Assembly (NCBI GenBank): GCA_905160935.1
Contig: CAJHZI010000651.1
Coordinates: 241,001 to 305,000, forward strand
Origin: Enchytraeus crypticus
Taxonomy: Eukaryota > Annelida > Clitellata > Enchytraeida > Enchytraeidae
Length of the DNA stretch: 64,000 nucleotides
Reading direction: 5' to 3'
Made by a program: the position numbers and the translations under genes. This document shows, piece after piece, positions 13,124 to 24,126 of the stretch. Position 1 is the first letter of the stretch, and the number at the start of each line of letters is the position of its first letter. The notes beneath the pieces were generated by a model. That model was not told the origin of the DNA, ran no database searches, and was given only the letters and a program-made list of their open reading frames with translations.

Positions 13124-13362
13124 AATGTCTCAATAGCGTAGGAGTAACATCATGAAGTTTTAAATGACAGTTCATGCGGTGAATTGAACTCTCGTGGGTT
13201 CCAATCCCAATCGCGCTGATCTGAGAGTAAAATATCGGACATTCATTGGACTGGTTACACGGAAAGTTGGACTAAATTACCTAACGGTTTTAACATGTGG
13301 TATAAAAGTGATAGATATCAACATGGTTGATAAATTCACTATAATTTGTGTTTACTTTTTTT
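13124..13362 (+). mobile_element. SINE2
   Basis: AATAGCGTAGGAGTAACATC, GTGGGTTCCAATCCCAATCG, GGACATTCATTGGACTGGTT, GTGTTTACTTTTTTTAT. Confidence 0.8.
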
Positions 13363-13699
13363 ATATAAACTAATATTTGCTTAAATTAACTCCACATAGG
13401 CTGCATGCCACGTGTGAAGTAATACACGTGCACACTGAAGAGTCAATAGGTCTCTATTAAATAAATCACATCACCGTAAACTTCTCATCACAACGTATAG
13501 GCAATTCTATGTAACTTAATATTAGTTACAAAGTTCGAGAGTCAGGCTTTAGATTCCTTATAAATGGTGATTTAGCGCAAATCGTATATTAATATTTATT
13601 ATACACGAATCACGTACTAGAGATTGTATAACACAAATCTCTACCTTTGTATTGCTATATCATTAATGCCCAAAATAAAGTAAAAGTATAAACGCATTA

Positions 13700-13905
13700 T
13701 TGCGAAATTATCAACTGTGTTGGTATCTATCACTTTTAATACCACATGTTTAAACCGTTAGTTAATTTAGACCGTTTTCCGTGTAACCAGTTCAGTGAAT
13801 GTCCGAGATTTTACTCTCAGATCAGCGCGGCTGGGATTTGTACCAACGAGATCTGTCATTTAAAACTTCATGACGCTACTCCTACGCTATTAAAACATTC
13901 GCTAC
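13700..13905 (-). mobile_element. SINE2, inverted partner
   Basis: TATCTATCACTTTTAATACC, GTCCGAGATTTTACTCTCAG, CATGACGCTACTCCTACGCT. Opposite orientation to the copy about 340 bp away. Confidence 0.8.
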
Positions 13906-14425
13906 TAAGACCCAAATCGTCTTGACAAACAAGTAAACTCCTAGAGAAAGTCTGAGTGATAGAGAAGTGTATCTACATGTAAATGCTGAATGCTGCCAGA
14001 CTGTATGGTATGAGATACTTCGCTTGTTGTCTTGCGTGAGGCGCATAGCGTGGAGCTCTCGTCAACGATTCTGAACGTACTCTTCAATTCTATAGAATTT
14101 TTAGTTTCCTTTTTATCACAAATATTTAACATACATGTAGATAGAAGAAGAGAAGTCAATAAATTCAATCGCTCAATTGATCAATACATAAATCAATATT
14201 ATTACCTGTTAGTCAATCAATAATCTGTAAATAAAACTGTACTCAATCATACATTGATAGCTTCATAGACATATTGCTAGTCAGTCAGTCAGTAAACTAA
14301 TCATTATCCTACAAAATAAATAGGTTACTGGATAGAATAATCGTCAGCTCAATCAATTGAGCGATCAAATCATTCATTTTCATTAATCAAATCTATATTC
14401 CAATCAACCAATCAATCAATCAACC

Positions 14426-16097
14426 TGTCGCGAACTGCCTTGCTGCCTGTTCGTCCTCGAGCGGTTGTCTTATTCTGGACCCGCTCGACGGTCGGCAGTA
14501 CTTCGAGACGGCAGCTTTTTCGTCGAATGCTTAAGGGTACCGCTTGTCAGGAGGAACCGAGGTGCTGCGTCCTCAAATGATACTTCTTTCCTCGTATCAT
14601 CCGTCTCGATAGGCCTTTCTTGTTCGTTACCGACTGAGTAGGCCAAGGTCCAACCCCCCTTGTCTACTTCGTAATTGGGTTCTCGGGAACCCGGTGCACA
14701 GCGTCGACGCTGGACCGAGTCGGGAGGAGAAGCATACTCCACGTCTTCTATGTATTTAGACGATGATGGTTGATTTTCTTCCATGCTTCCTCGTGATATC
14801 CGTGGTTCTCGGGGCGAAGTGATGTGGTGACCCGAACCGGTAGTGGAAGCGTCTGCGTTATCTTGGGCGATCACGGTTGGATTTTCTACCCTGCTTCCTA
14901 GTTTTACAAATTTGTAGTATATAATTAATTGATTGGTTGTTTTAACTGCGACGAACTTTATTTTCTTTACCCTACTAAAACGTCCCTTTACCTTTTAAGA
15001 CTTATTCTTCCCTATCCTTTTACTATTGGTCTTCCCGTATTTTCTACTCCTAATTTGTAATCCTACTCCCGCCTGCAGAGACGAACTCGACCCAGGCGCT
15101 TAGCAAATACCTGCAGAGACGAACTCGACCCAGGCAATGCCGTTGTTAGCCTCCCGCCTGCAGAGACACACTCGACCCAGGCGCTTAGCAAATACCCGCA
15201 GAGACGAACTCGACCCGGGTATCGCCGTGGACTACCAGCCTCCTCGTCTGTAGAGACACACTCGACCCAGGCGCTTAGCAAATACCCGCAGAGACGGACT
15301 CGACCCGAGTATTGCCGTGGACTACCAGCCTCCTCGCCTGTAGAGACACACTCGACCCAGGCGCTTAGCAACTACCCGCAGAGACGAACTCGACCCGAGT
15401 ATTGCCGTGGACTACCAGTCTCCTCGCCTGTAGAGACACACTCGACCCAGGCGCTTAGCGAATACCCGCAGAGACGGACTCGACCCGGGTATCGCCGTGG
15501 ACTACTAGCCTCTTACCTGGGCCTACCCAGGGGGACACTGAACTCTCTCGCCTCCAAATTAGCCTTCGCGGCTTGGAACACTAGCCAACCTGAGGGGCCC
15601 CCTTACCTATCCCGTAGGGAGTCAGTAAGGGGAAGGATCATTGAGACTCGATCCTTTATGAGAACTACACGTTGTACACCGTATAGACCCATCGGAGCCG
15701 CCCTCCTGGGAACCTACTCAGACGAACCAAGTAGGCCCCCGGCCCCAACTCGTTTCTATTGTATCTCCGGCCGCTTAATATACTACTCGAGCGATCGACT
15801 TCAGCCAACCATGGCACCTCTCGTTTAATCGATTTACGCGTTAGCTGCGTCACTTCGGAAATACCCAGCGTAATAATCTAGCTAGGCCTACTTATAACTT
15901 CGACTTATATAATCTATCATAAATCTTTGGAAATACCCTACGTCACTTAATATTTATAAATAACAGCTGTATAATATTTGCTTTCGATCTATAATATATA
16001 TTTCCTAATATATTAATAACTGCTATATAATATCTGTTTTCTATCTACAATATATATTTCTTAGCATAATAATTGTGAACAAGGCGTGTTCATTACA
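14426..16097. mobile_element. Probable solo LTR (1.67 kb), GC-rich, in a (CAAT)n tract
   Basis: A sharply GC-richer block inside CAAT-type repeats. It begins TGTCGCGAACTGCC, ends GTTCATTACA, and is flanked by CAACC on both sides (14421-14425, 16098-16102): the TGT...ACA ends and 5-bp duplication of an LTR. Contains about 90-bp tandem repeats (15065-15510). Open frames on the minus strand (14470-14874, 15665-15853) match nothing I recognise. The CAAT context makes a chance CAACC match possible. Confidence 0.55.
15065..15510. repeat. About 90-bp tandem repeats inside the LTR-like block
   Basis: Five imperfect units built on GAGACACACTCGACCCAGGC, GCTTAGCAAATACCCGCAGA and ATTGCCGTGGACTACCAGCC. 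Half-units (GAGACGAACTCGACCC) suggest an older 45-bp period. Confidence 0.85.
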
Positions 16098-16289
16098 CAA
16101 CCAATCAATCAATCAACCAATCAACCAATCAATCAATCAAACATTCCATTCTCGATCGATCAATCTTTCATTCAGTCAATTAAATTATCAATAGTGATTG
16201 CTTGACAGAGAGATCCATAGAGGATTCAGAAAAAAATATTATTGAATGCATATAATTAAAAGGTGTACAGTTACTATAAAAGTTTAGCA

Positions 16290-16305
16290 TATCACATTCT
16301 CTCTC

Positions 16306-16385
<80 letters not shown>
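16290..16385. repeat. (CT)n microsatellite
   Basis: CT dinucleotides ending in CACACAAACACACAAAC. 16390-17090 beyond it shows no supported gene. Confidence 0.95.
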
Positions 16386-17142
16386 ACACACAAACCTTAT
16401 TAAGTCCACAGTTACGCAATAGCAATATATCAAGCATAATTCGCATAATTCCTTCAGATCATCCATCTGACTCATGACACACTTGTTTCTCTTCAAACTT
16501 TTGATTTCTTTATCTTCTCATAATAATAATAAATACAAACCTACTTAATTAAAATTACCAGATAAAGAATTAATCAAGATGAAGAGGGTTTCAAAAAGGC
16601 CTAAGTCCTGTGAGGTAATACACAGGGTAGAAGCTACTAATAGTAACTCTCTGCGTACATTTATATCCACATTTCTCAAAGAATCCCTCCATCAATCCAA
16701 TACATCTCTCTCTTCCCAACACACTCCTTCCTTCCATCTACCAATCAAGCCTCCATCATTGCTTGAAGCTTTAATAACGTTCTTATAGAAGTTCTTTGCC
16801 CAAGGGCCTCACAGTAATTTGTTTGTTTTGCTCGCATGACTTAGCTCCATACACGTTAAATACCGTCCGGTCGCATTTGATAAACTTCAATTAACTGATA
16901 CTAGTACGCAATGTCCGGAGGCATTTGCCTCACTTCCTACTCTCCTAGTGCTCCCTGCAAACATACAGGCTTCACAAACATCAGGCTGTCTTACCAGAGC
17001 TTCCAGGTTGAGAGGCTTGAATGTAAGGCATTATTGCGAAACTACTTTGAACTTTCGCTGAAAAACATTTAACAAGTTTTAGTTATTAATTTTTAGTTGA
17101 TTGATTGAGTGTATGTTTTTCAGTGCAATTTGTGTGTTTAAA

Positions 17143-17310
17143 TTCGCCACTGGCTGGAGCCAGTGGAGCCAGTGGCGAAGTCGGTAAGATACTCGACCGC
17201 GGATAAGTTGATGCGGGTTCAAATTCTGGGCTCGCCCGTCACTGACATCACTTTCGAGTGAGGAAACTGACGTTAACCTTAGCTTTACCAGCTTTTTTAG
17301 CTTTTACTTC
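17143..17310 (+). mobile_element. SINE1 nested in repeat R4
   Basis: GCCAGTGGCGAAGTCGGTAA, GGGTTCAAATTCTGGGCTCG, GACGTTAACCTTAGC, ACCAGC-TTTT. Interrupts a copy of repeat R4 whose two halves lie at 17095-17142 and 17311-17365. Confidence 0.8.
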
Positions 17311-17357
17311 TATGATTGCACTATAGTTTATCTTGCTACCTGAGTGGTGAATAAAAG

Positions 17358-17625
<268 letters not shown>

Positions 17626-17629
17626 CAAC

Positions 17630-17795
17630 ATCCTGTTTTTTATCTTTACATCTTTCGACTGATTTTCTGGATTTAAGAATTTGCACCGTTTTTAGACTTT
17701 CTTTTTGCTCGCCGACTTGAGTTTATCTCAATAGTGCTCGATGTTTTCTTTGACGACTGTAGCACTCTAATTGTTGTTGCTGTTGTTGTTGATAT
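17630..17795 (+). mobile_element. LINE-A 3' tail fragment
   Basis: Matches the 3' UTR of the 56-57 kb LINE: GATTTTCTGGATTT, GAATTTGCACCGTTTTT, GCTCGCCGAC, GTGCTCGATGTT, GTAGCACTCTAATTGTTGTTG. Ends in a (TTG)n tail. Severely 5'-truncated. Confidence 0.8.
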
Positions 17796-18029
17796 TACAT
17801 TTAAACTAATCATCGAGCACTTCTTAGGATTTGTATAGGATCTGCAATAAGATCTGAACATACATGTATATTGGCTGTTAATGATCTGCTTACCAATAGG
17901 AAGTGTAAGGAAAACATCCAAGAAGGCAATGTGAAACCACCTTAAAAATCATATTATTCCCAAGCTATAGATTTCATATCGTATGCTTAAGGTGTAGCTT
18001 TCGTGAGAGGGTTAACTGTGTCAGTGCAT

Positions 18030-18255
18030 TTGGGGGGCGATTATTTGGGGGCAATGATTTGGGACGATTATTGGAGGGCAATTATTTAGGGGCAATGATT
18101 TGGGGGCAATGATTTGGAGGGCAATTATTTGGGGGCAATGATTTGGGGCGATTATTGGGGGCAATTATTTGGGGGCAATGATTTGGGGCGATTATTTGGG
18201 GGCAATTATTTGGGACGGGCAATGATTTGGGGGCGATTATTTGGGGGGCGATGGA
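18030..18255. repeat. GGGGGCAATGATTT minisatellite
   Basis: Irregular 13-17-bp units mixing GGGGGCAATGATTT and GGGGCGATTATTT; strongly G-rich on the plus strand. Confidence 0.88.
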
Positions 18256-18654
18256 ATGCTTATAACGTGTAGTAATAATAGTATGACAGACCTCTGACAT
18301 CTGGTGAATGCTGAAGTAAATCAGGGAACGGAGGTATAGTAAAATAAACATAAAGTAGGCCTACTGTGGCGTGAGATTAACACATTAGCACAGCGTATCA
18401 ATGAATGTTATCTCATCTATACAGATACTCACTTAATATCAATCAATCAGTTAATCAATGATGCGATTAAGTGACTGGTCATCAAATTAGGCTCTTGATA
18501 GAAATAGCATATATTTTTTCTAGCTGATCAACCGCGTCAATGCAAGAAGCAGATGAAGTGTGTTGGGCCCGTTTAGTAATTGCTATGAATTCAATTGGTC
18601 GAGGAAGAAGCATGTGCTTTCTTCTATAAACATGTGGATCACAGATTCGAATGA

Positions 18655-18762
18655 AAAAGCTGGTAAAGCTAAGGATCAATGACGGGCGAGCCCATGATTT
18701 GAACCCCGCACCATCTGATCCGCGTTCGACTATCTTACCGACTTCGCCGCTGGTTCCATATT
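18655..18762 (-). mobile_element. SINE1
   Basis: AAAGCTGGTAAAGCTAAGGA, GACGGGCGAGCCCATGATTT, then GAACCCCGCACC, TACCGACTTCGCCGC. Shortened in the GAGGAAACTGACG segment. Confidence 0.75.
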
Positions 18763-19369
18763 CGAATATCTATCCTGATAATAATCAGGCAAAAGAAAAA
18801 TTCTCAACAAAGGTCGTATTAATTAACTACTAATTTAGCCAAACTAGAATGAAGCCGTAATTTTACACAAATAATTTACAATTGCGCAAATAAAAGATGG
18901 CTTTGATAACAGTGAGTAGGTTCAAGAGCCAGTCAACTAGTGAATGAAACATCGTTGACATTCGTCGTTGTTGTAATTGAAAGATGAAAATTCAGCCACC
19001 AATAAATCATGCATCATATCATAGTGGTTAGAGTTTCTCTGTCTCTCTCTCTCTCTTCCCTCTCTCTCGCTCTCTCCCGAACTCTTTCTATCTCTGTCTC
19101 TTCGTTTAAATCAGTCAAATCATGACAACATCAAACTGTTGCAATAGTTAAGATCTTCAAAACTTGGCACTCATCCAGTCAGTTAATTTAAAAGTTCGCA
19201 AATTCTTTAACAAGTAAGGTTAAAGAACAATGTTCAATAATTTTATAAATAAAAAGTTATCAATAAATTTTATAAATAAATAAATTTTATAAAACTAGTT
19301 CAATAATTTTATAAATCTGTTCCCATTCAATTGCCGTAATTTTTTTGCCGCCCAGGCAGTAAGGATTAT

Positions 19370-19856
19370 AATTACTCTATTTGCTGCCTAGGCAGTAAGG
19401 TCATCACTCTTCTAGTTGCTGCCTAGGCAGTAAGGTCATCACTCTTCTAGTTGCTGCCTAGGCAGTAAGGTCATCACTCTTCTAGTTGCTGCCTAGGCAG
19501 TAAGGTCATCACTCTTCTAGTTGCTGCCTAGGCAGTAAGGTCATCACTCTTCTAGTTGCTGCCTAGGCAGTAAGGTCATCACTCTTCTAGTTGCTGCCTA
19601 GGCAGTAAGGTCATCACTCTTCTAGTTGCTGCCTAGGCAGTAAGGTCATCACTCTTCTAGTTGCTGCCTAGGCAGTAAGGTCATCACTCTTCTAGTTGCT
19701 GCCTAGGCAGTAAGGTCATCACTCTTCTAGTTGCTGCCTAGGCAGTAAGGTCATCACTCTTCTAGTTGCTGCCTAGGCAGTAAGGTCATCACTTTCTAGT
19801 TGCTGCTTAGGCAGTAAGGTCATCACATTCTAGTTGCTGCCTAGGCAGTAAGGTTC
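19370..19856 (-). repeat. 35-bp minisatellite built from the lipase stop region
   Basis: About 14 nearly identical 35-bp units in the lipase 3' flank, plus a degenerate one near 19350. On the minus strand each unit reads CCTTACTGCCTAGGCAGCAA then CTAGAAGAGTGATGA, i.e. codons PYCLGSN and a stop. The first unit is the genuine end of exon 8, so the array is an expansion of coding sequence into the 3' UTR or flank. Each unit holds the perfect 12-bp palindrome CTGCCTAGGCAG. Confidence 0.9.
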
Positions 19857-19955
19857 ATCACCACTAGTGGTGAGGTAGAAGATACCTCTCTCAGAGAAGA
19901 GGTTCGCCTCAAAGCCCATCGTCTGGATTGTGTTAGGAGCCGTGGCGCAGGATTT
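19830..19955 (-). CDS. Lipase exon 8 (C-terminus)
   Basis: Acceptor TTGTTTTTCAG. Encodes KSCATAPNTIQTMGFEANLF, then GIFYLTTSGDEPYCLGSN and TAG. MGF and the FYLTT...PYC ending match the last strand of the lipase catalytic domain. The final ten codons are also the first unit of the adjoining 35-bp minisatellite. Confidence 0.85.
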   Translation of the reverse strand, partial: KSCATAPNTIQTMGFEANLFSERGIFYLTTSGDEPYCLGSN

Positions 19956-21115
19956 CTGAAAAACAATTTAGTTTCAGTCAATGATTTTAGTTCTTTGTGA
20001 AACTAATCATTTGATATGTCAATTAACGGATAAGTCAGCGAGTAAATATGTCAATAAATTAAAAGCAGAAGCCGAAATAAATAAAACCAGCTTTAAATCC
20101 GATTGTTTGACAGCATTAAGCATAGAGCACGTTATGGTCTGTGTTAGACTATCAACAAATCAACTATTTTATGGATCAACCAATAATGATAGCAAACAAG
20201 TATAATAATAACAATAATAACAACAATTAGAGTGCTACAGTCATCAATGACAACATCGAGCACTTTTGAGACAAAATCAAGCCGGCGAGCAAAAGAAGGT
20301 CCAAAAACGGTGCAAATTCAAAATCCAGATAATCAGTCCAAAGTATTCAATTAATTGATCAATCAGTCAGTCAGTTTTCGTTGAATAAGATGTTTATGGC
20401 TTGCATTGACTTGTAATTGCTGAAGCCAATGACGATGTCGGTAAGATATTCGACCACGGATCTTTCGGGGTTCAAATCCTGAGCTCGCCCGTCACTGACA
20501 TCGCTTTCGAGTGAGAAAACTGACGTAAACATTAGCTTTATCAGCTTTTTTACCAGTAACTATACATATATGCTAGTAGCGAAACAGTGTTAATGGATGT
20601 GATCAGTCTATTTAGTTTTCGGTCACTCAGTTAACCCATTCATCGATAACGTGGAATGAAGATGATATCACCTGAATTAAGATGATATCGCACGATATGT
20701 TACTCTCAATCCTGAATAGCAGCCTTTAGCAAGCTGCTCTATATTCCACTACCACAGCCACTAGTAAGTAACGAGTACCAAGCGGCAGGTTGTCGGTATT
20801 GAGCTAGGGACCCCCTTCGTTCAAAAAGTTTTATTATTCAATGTTTGAGAACACGAAATGAAAGAGCAAGGAATAGAGGTAAATGAGAAAGGTGAGAAAT
20901 GAGAGAAAGTAAAGATCAGAGAGAAACAAGACAGAAAATGGAACGAATATAAAGAACTGAGGGGAAAAGATAAGAAAAAAAGAGAAGAAATAGAAAAGCG
21001 GTAGAATGAGATAATTTAGAGAATAGAGAAAAGAGATAATTGAAAGAAACGAAAGAATTGAGATAAAATAAACGAATAGAAAAAAATAGGGAAGTGAGAG
21101 TGAGAGAAGTGAAAA

Positions 21116-21151
<36 letters not shown>

Positions 21152-21310
21152 AATGAGAGAGAAAAAGTAAAGCTAGTAAATCTAAGGTTAACGTCAGTTT
21201 CCTCACGCGAAAGCGATGTCAGTGACTTGCGATCCCAGGATTTGAACCCCGTACATACTTATCCGAAATCGAATATTTTACCGACTTCTCCACTTGCTCC
21301 AGCCGAGAGA

Positions 21311-21352
<42 letters not shown>

Positions 21353-24078
21353 AAAAAGAGAAGAGATACCGGTAGAGAGAACTGATCGGTACAGCGTTGA
21401 TTTGATTTAAAGCAGGAGTTGAGGATGGACACTCTGAAGTATTGAATAGATCTCATGTGACTACAGGCCGGCATTAGATCTGTGTGATAACAATGTGATA
21501 ACATTAAATAACATTTGATAACAATATGATATATCTGTGATAACAGAATGGCATCAGATCTGTGGAATAACAGTGCAATAACGATGTAATTACATTTTAA
21601 TAACTTGATTTATCTGTGATAACAGGCATCAGGTCTGTGGAATAACAGTGTAATAACAGTGTGATAACATTATAATAACATTATAACTTTATACATGTAT
21701 ATCTATGATAACATGCATCAGGTCTGTTTAATGACATTGTAATAACTTTATATATATGTGATAAAAAAATAGCATCAGGTCTATGTAATAAGAGTGTAAT
21801 GTCATTGAATAGCATTACAATAACTTGATATATCTGTGATAACATTCATCAGGTCTGTGGAATACCAGTGTAATAACATTGAATAACATTAAATAACTTT
21901 ATAAAGCTGTTATAACAGACAGGCATAAGGTCGATATAATAATACTGTAAATACTGTATTAACTGGTAATAACATTTTTATACCACGATAGGCATCTGAC
22001 AATATGCAGACAATTGGAATGTAAAATAGCACTGTTATAACAAACATTTAATAGCATGATTGATTTATGATAAGAGGTATGTATGAGTTTTATCGAATAA
22101 CTAACAGTAGTTAGAATATAATAACTAGCTTTACTATCATTCTAACAACTAGCAATATTTAATACCATGAAATACTAAAAAAAACAACATGAGACGGCGA
22201 CAGAAGGTCTATCAAATCAAAAATTCAATAACATTGGTATAACAAAATATAATATGTGCGATATTTTATAACCTTCAGTAGTGACATCTGCCGAATAACA
22301 TTTAAATAACACTGTAGATTTAATAACTGCAGTACAGGCCACTCTAATGATATACTGCACTCATTGCACACTTCGTCCATCTGCTACATTATAAAACGAT
22401 CCACCACAAACCCATTTGTTTTCCTGACTTCCTCAACAGTCTGGACAATTCAGTTTTACCACCCGCTTCGCCGCTCGAAGGAACCATCATCGACTCGTCG
22501 AGCCCGGGCACGCTGAGAGGATCTAGGATGCACTCGGGTTGTCTGCCACCACCGTTGGGGTAGAAGTCAATGTGCCCCAGGGTTCTCATTGTACCCAGGT
22601 TCAGTACGATGTTGGGCTCTCCATTCGTGTGGATAACGTCTACTAGGTCAGCTGAATTAGGGTTCAACCCACAGGCCAGGTCGCGATTCTCAAATAGTGG
22701 CCCTGCTGGATCCATGCCTTAGTTAATCAACAAATCAATCAATCAAAGTTAATCAATCAATGATTTATTCTTTGAGCTCCTGTCATGTTAAGGCATGCGT
22801 CAGGTGAAGTACTGTGGTTGTAGATTGATAGCACATTATCAAAGCACCACTGTATGTTACATCATCTATACAGATACACACTACAGATCAAGCAATCAAT
22901 TAATCTCATCAAAACAGATAGTCAATATAGATCAATCATTCACTTAATCAATATTCGACCAAATGACTGGTCATCCCATTAGGCTCTCGATAGAAAACCT
23001 CGAGATCTCGGGTTCAAGTCTTGTCTCAAAATTTAACTAAATCTTCGGAGAAGAGTTTGAGACATACACAGACAAAGTCTCAGAGAAAAGATACATTGCA
23101 ATACTGGTATTTACATAGTCCATACAATACTCAGTCAATGACAATTTAACTTCCGCTTCCTCGCCATAAGGCAATGTCAGGGACGCTAGGGTACTGTATC
23201 AGAGCTGTGGATGCCTCACCTGTAATTCTGCCAAACTTGAAGTAGTTTCCTGCATGACCACAAGCGTGCCCGCCTGCAATACAATATACAATACAATACA
23301 ATACAATACAATATACAACACAATACAATACAATACAATACAATACAGTTAGGCAGTGATAGTTAAGCAGTCACTAAACAGTTATTCTATCAGGAAACTG
23401 ACGCTAAACTTGACTTAAGATTTTAAGACACAAATCAAAGCTTATACTACTTGTAGGCTACATTAGTACAGTTTTTCTTACGATTTCGACCTAAATAGAA
23501 ATAGATTCTGATTTCTTTAAAAATATTACAGGTCTTTTGCGTAATGTAAATGTAGCAACTTTAACTAGTTAAAGAAGATGATGAAAATTCTTCCAATGAT
23601 TGATCAACGCTGCATACAATTACACATATTGATCAGTTCCGTATAGCGGTAGCAATTAGCAATGCGGTATTGTTTAATTAAAGAAATAACTTAAAGACAT
23701 AAATAAAAGCTAGCAGCTAACCATCTAAATGAAGCAATTGAAAAATCTCTCCAATAAAAATTATCGAAATGCATCAACTTATCTCAGCAAAACAATTTTT
23801 GAAATTTTAGATAAATTTACAAGTAAGCGTATAAAGACTCTTTCGATGTCTTAAATTCAGTTCGATTATATAACGCATATACTTTGTGTATTCGTAGCTG
23901 AGGAAGGTACAGGGGACCCACCTCGTCAAAGCAAAACCCCCCAAGAATAATGGTATATCAAAATGAATGTTATAGATGTTTTAAAGATCCACCCGTAGGT
24001 GGACATTAAGAGGAAAACGGAAGATTGAGATGAGTAGAGGCGCTATATACCATGGACCTGCCAGTAGGCTGTACACTA

Positions 24079-24126
<48 letters not shown>

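Noticed and set aside
14470-14874. 134-codon minus-strand frame as a host gene
   Set aside because: It lies within the LTR-like block, no family recognised, no splice context; kept only as part of the element.
19370-19856. CRISPR-like array of 35-bp units
   Set aside because: Units are contiguous with no unique spacers, the context is a eukaryotic gene, and the unit derives from lipase coding sequence.
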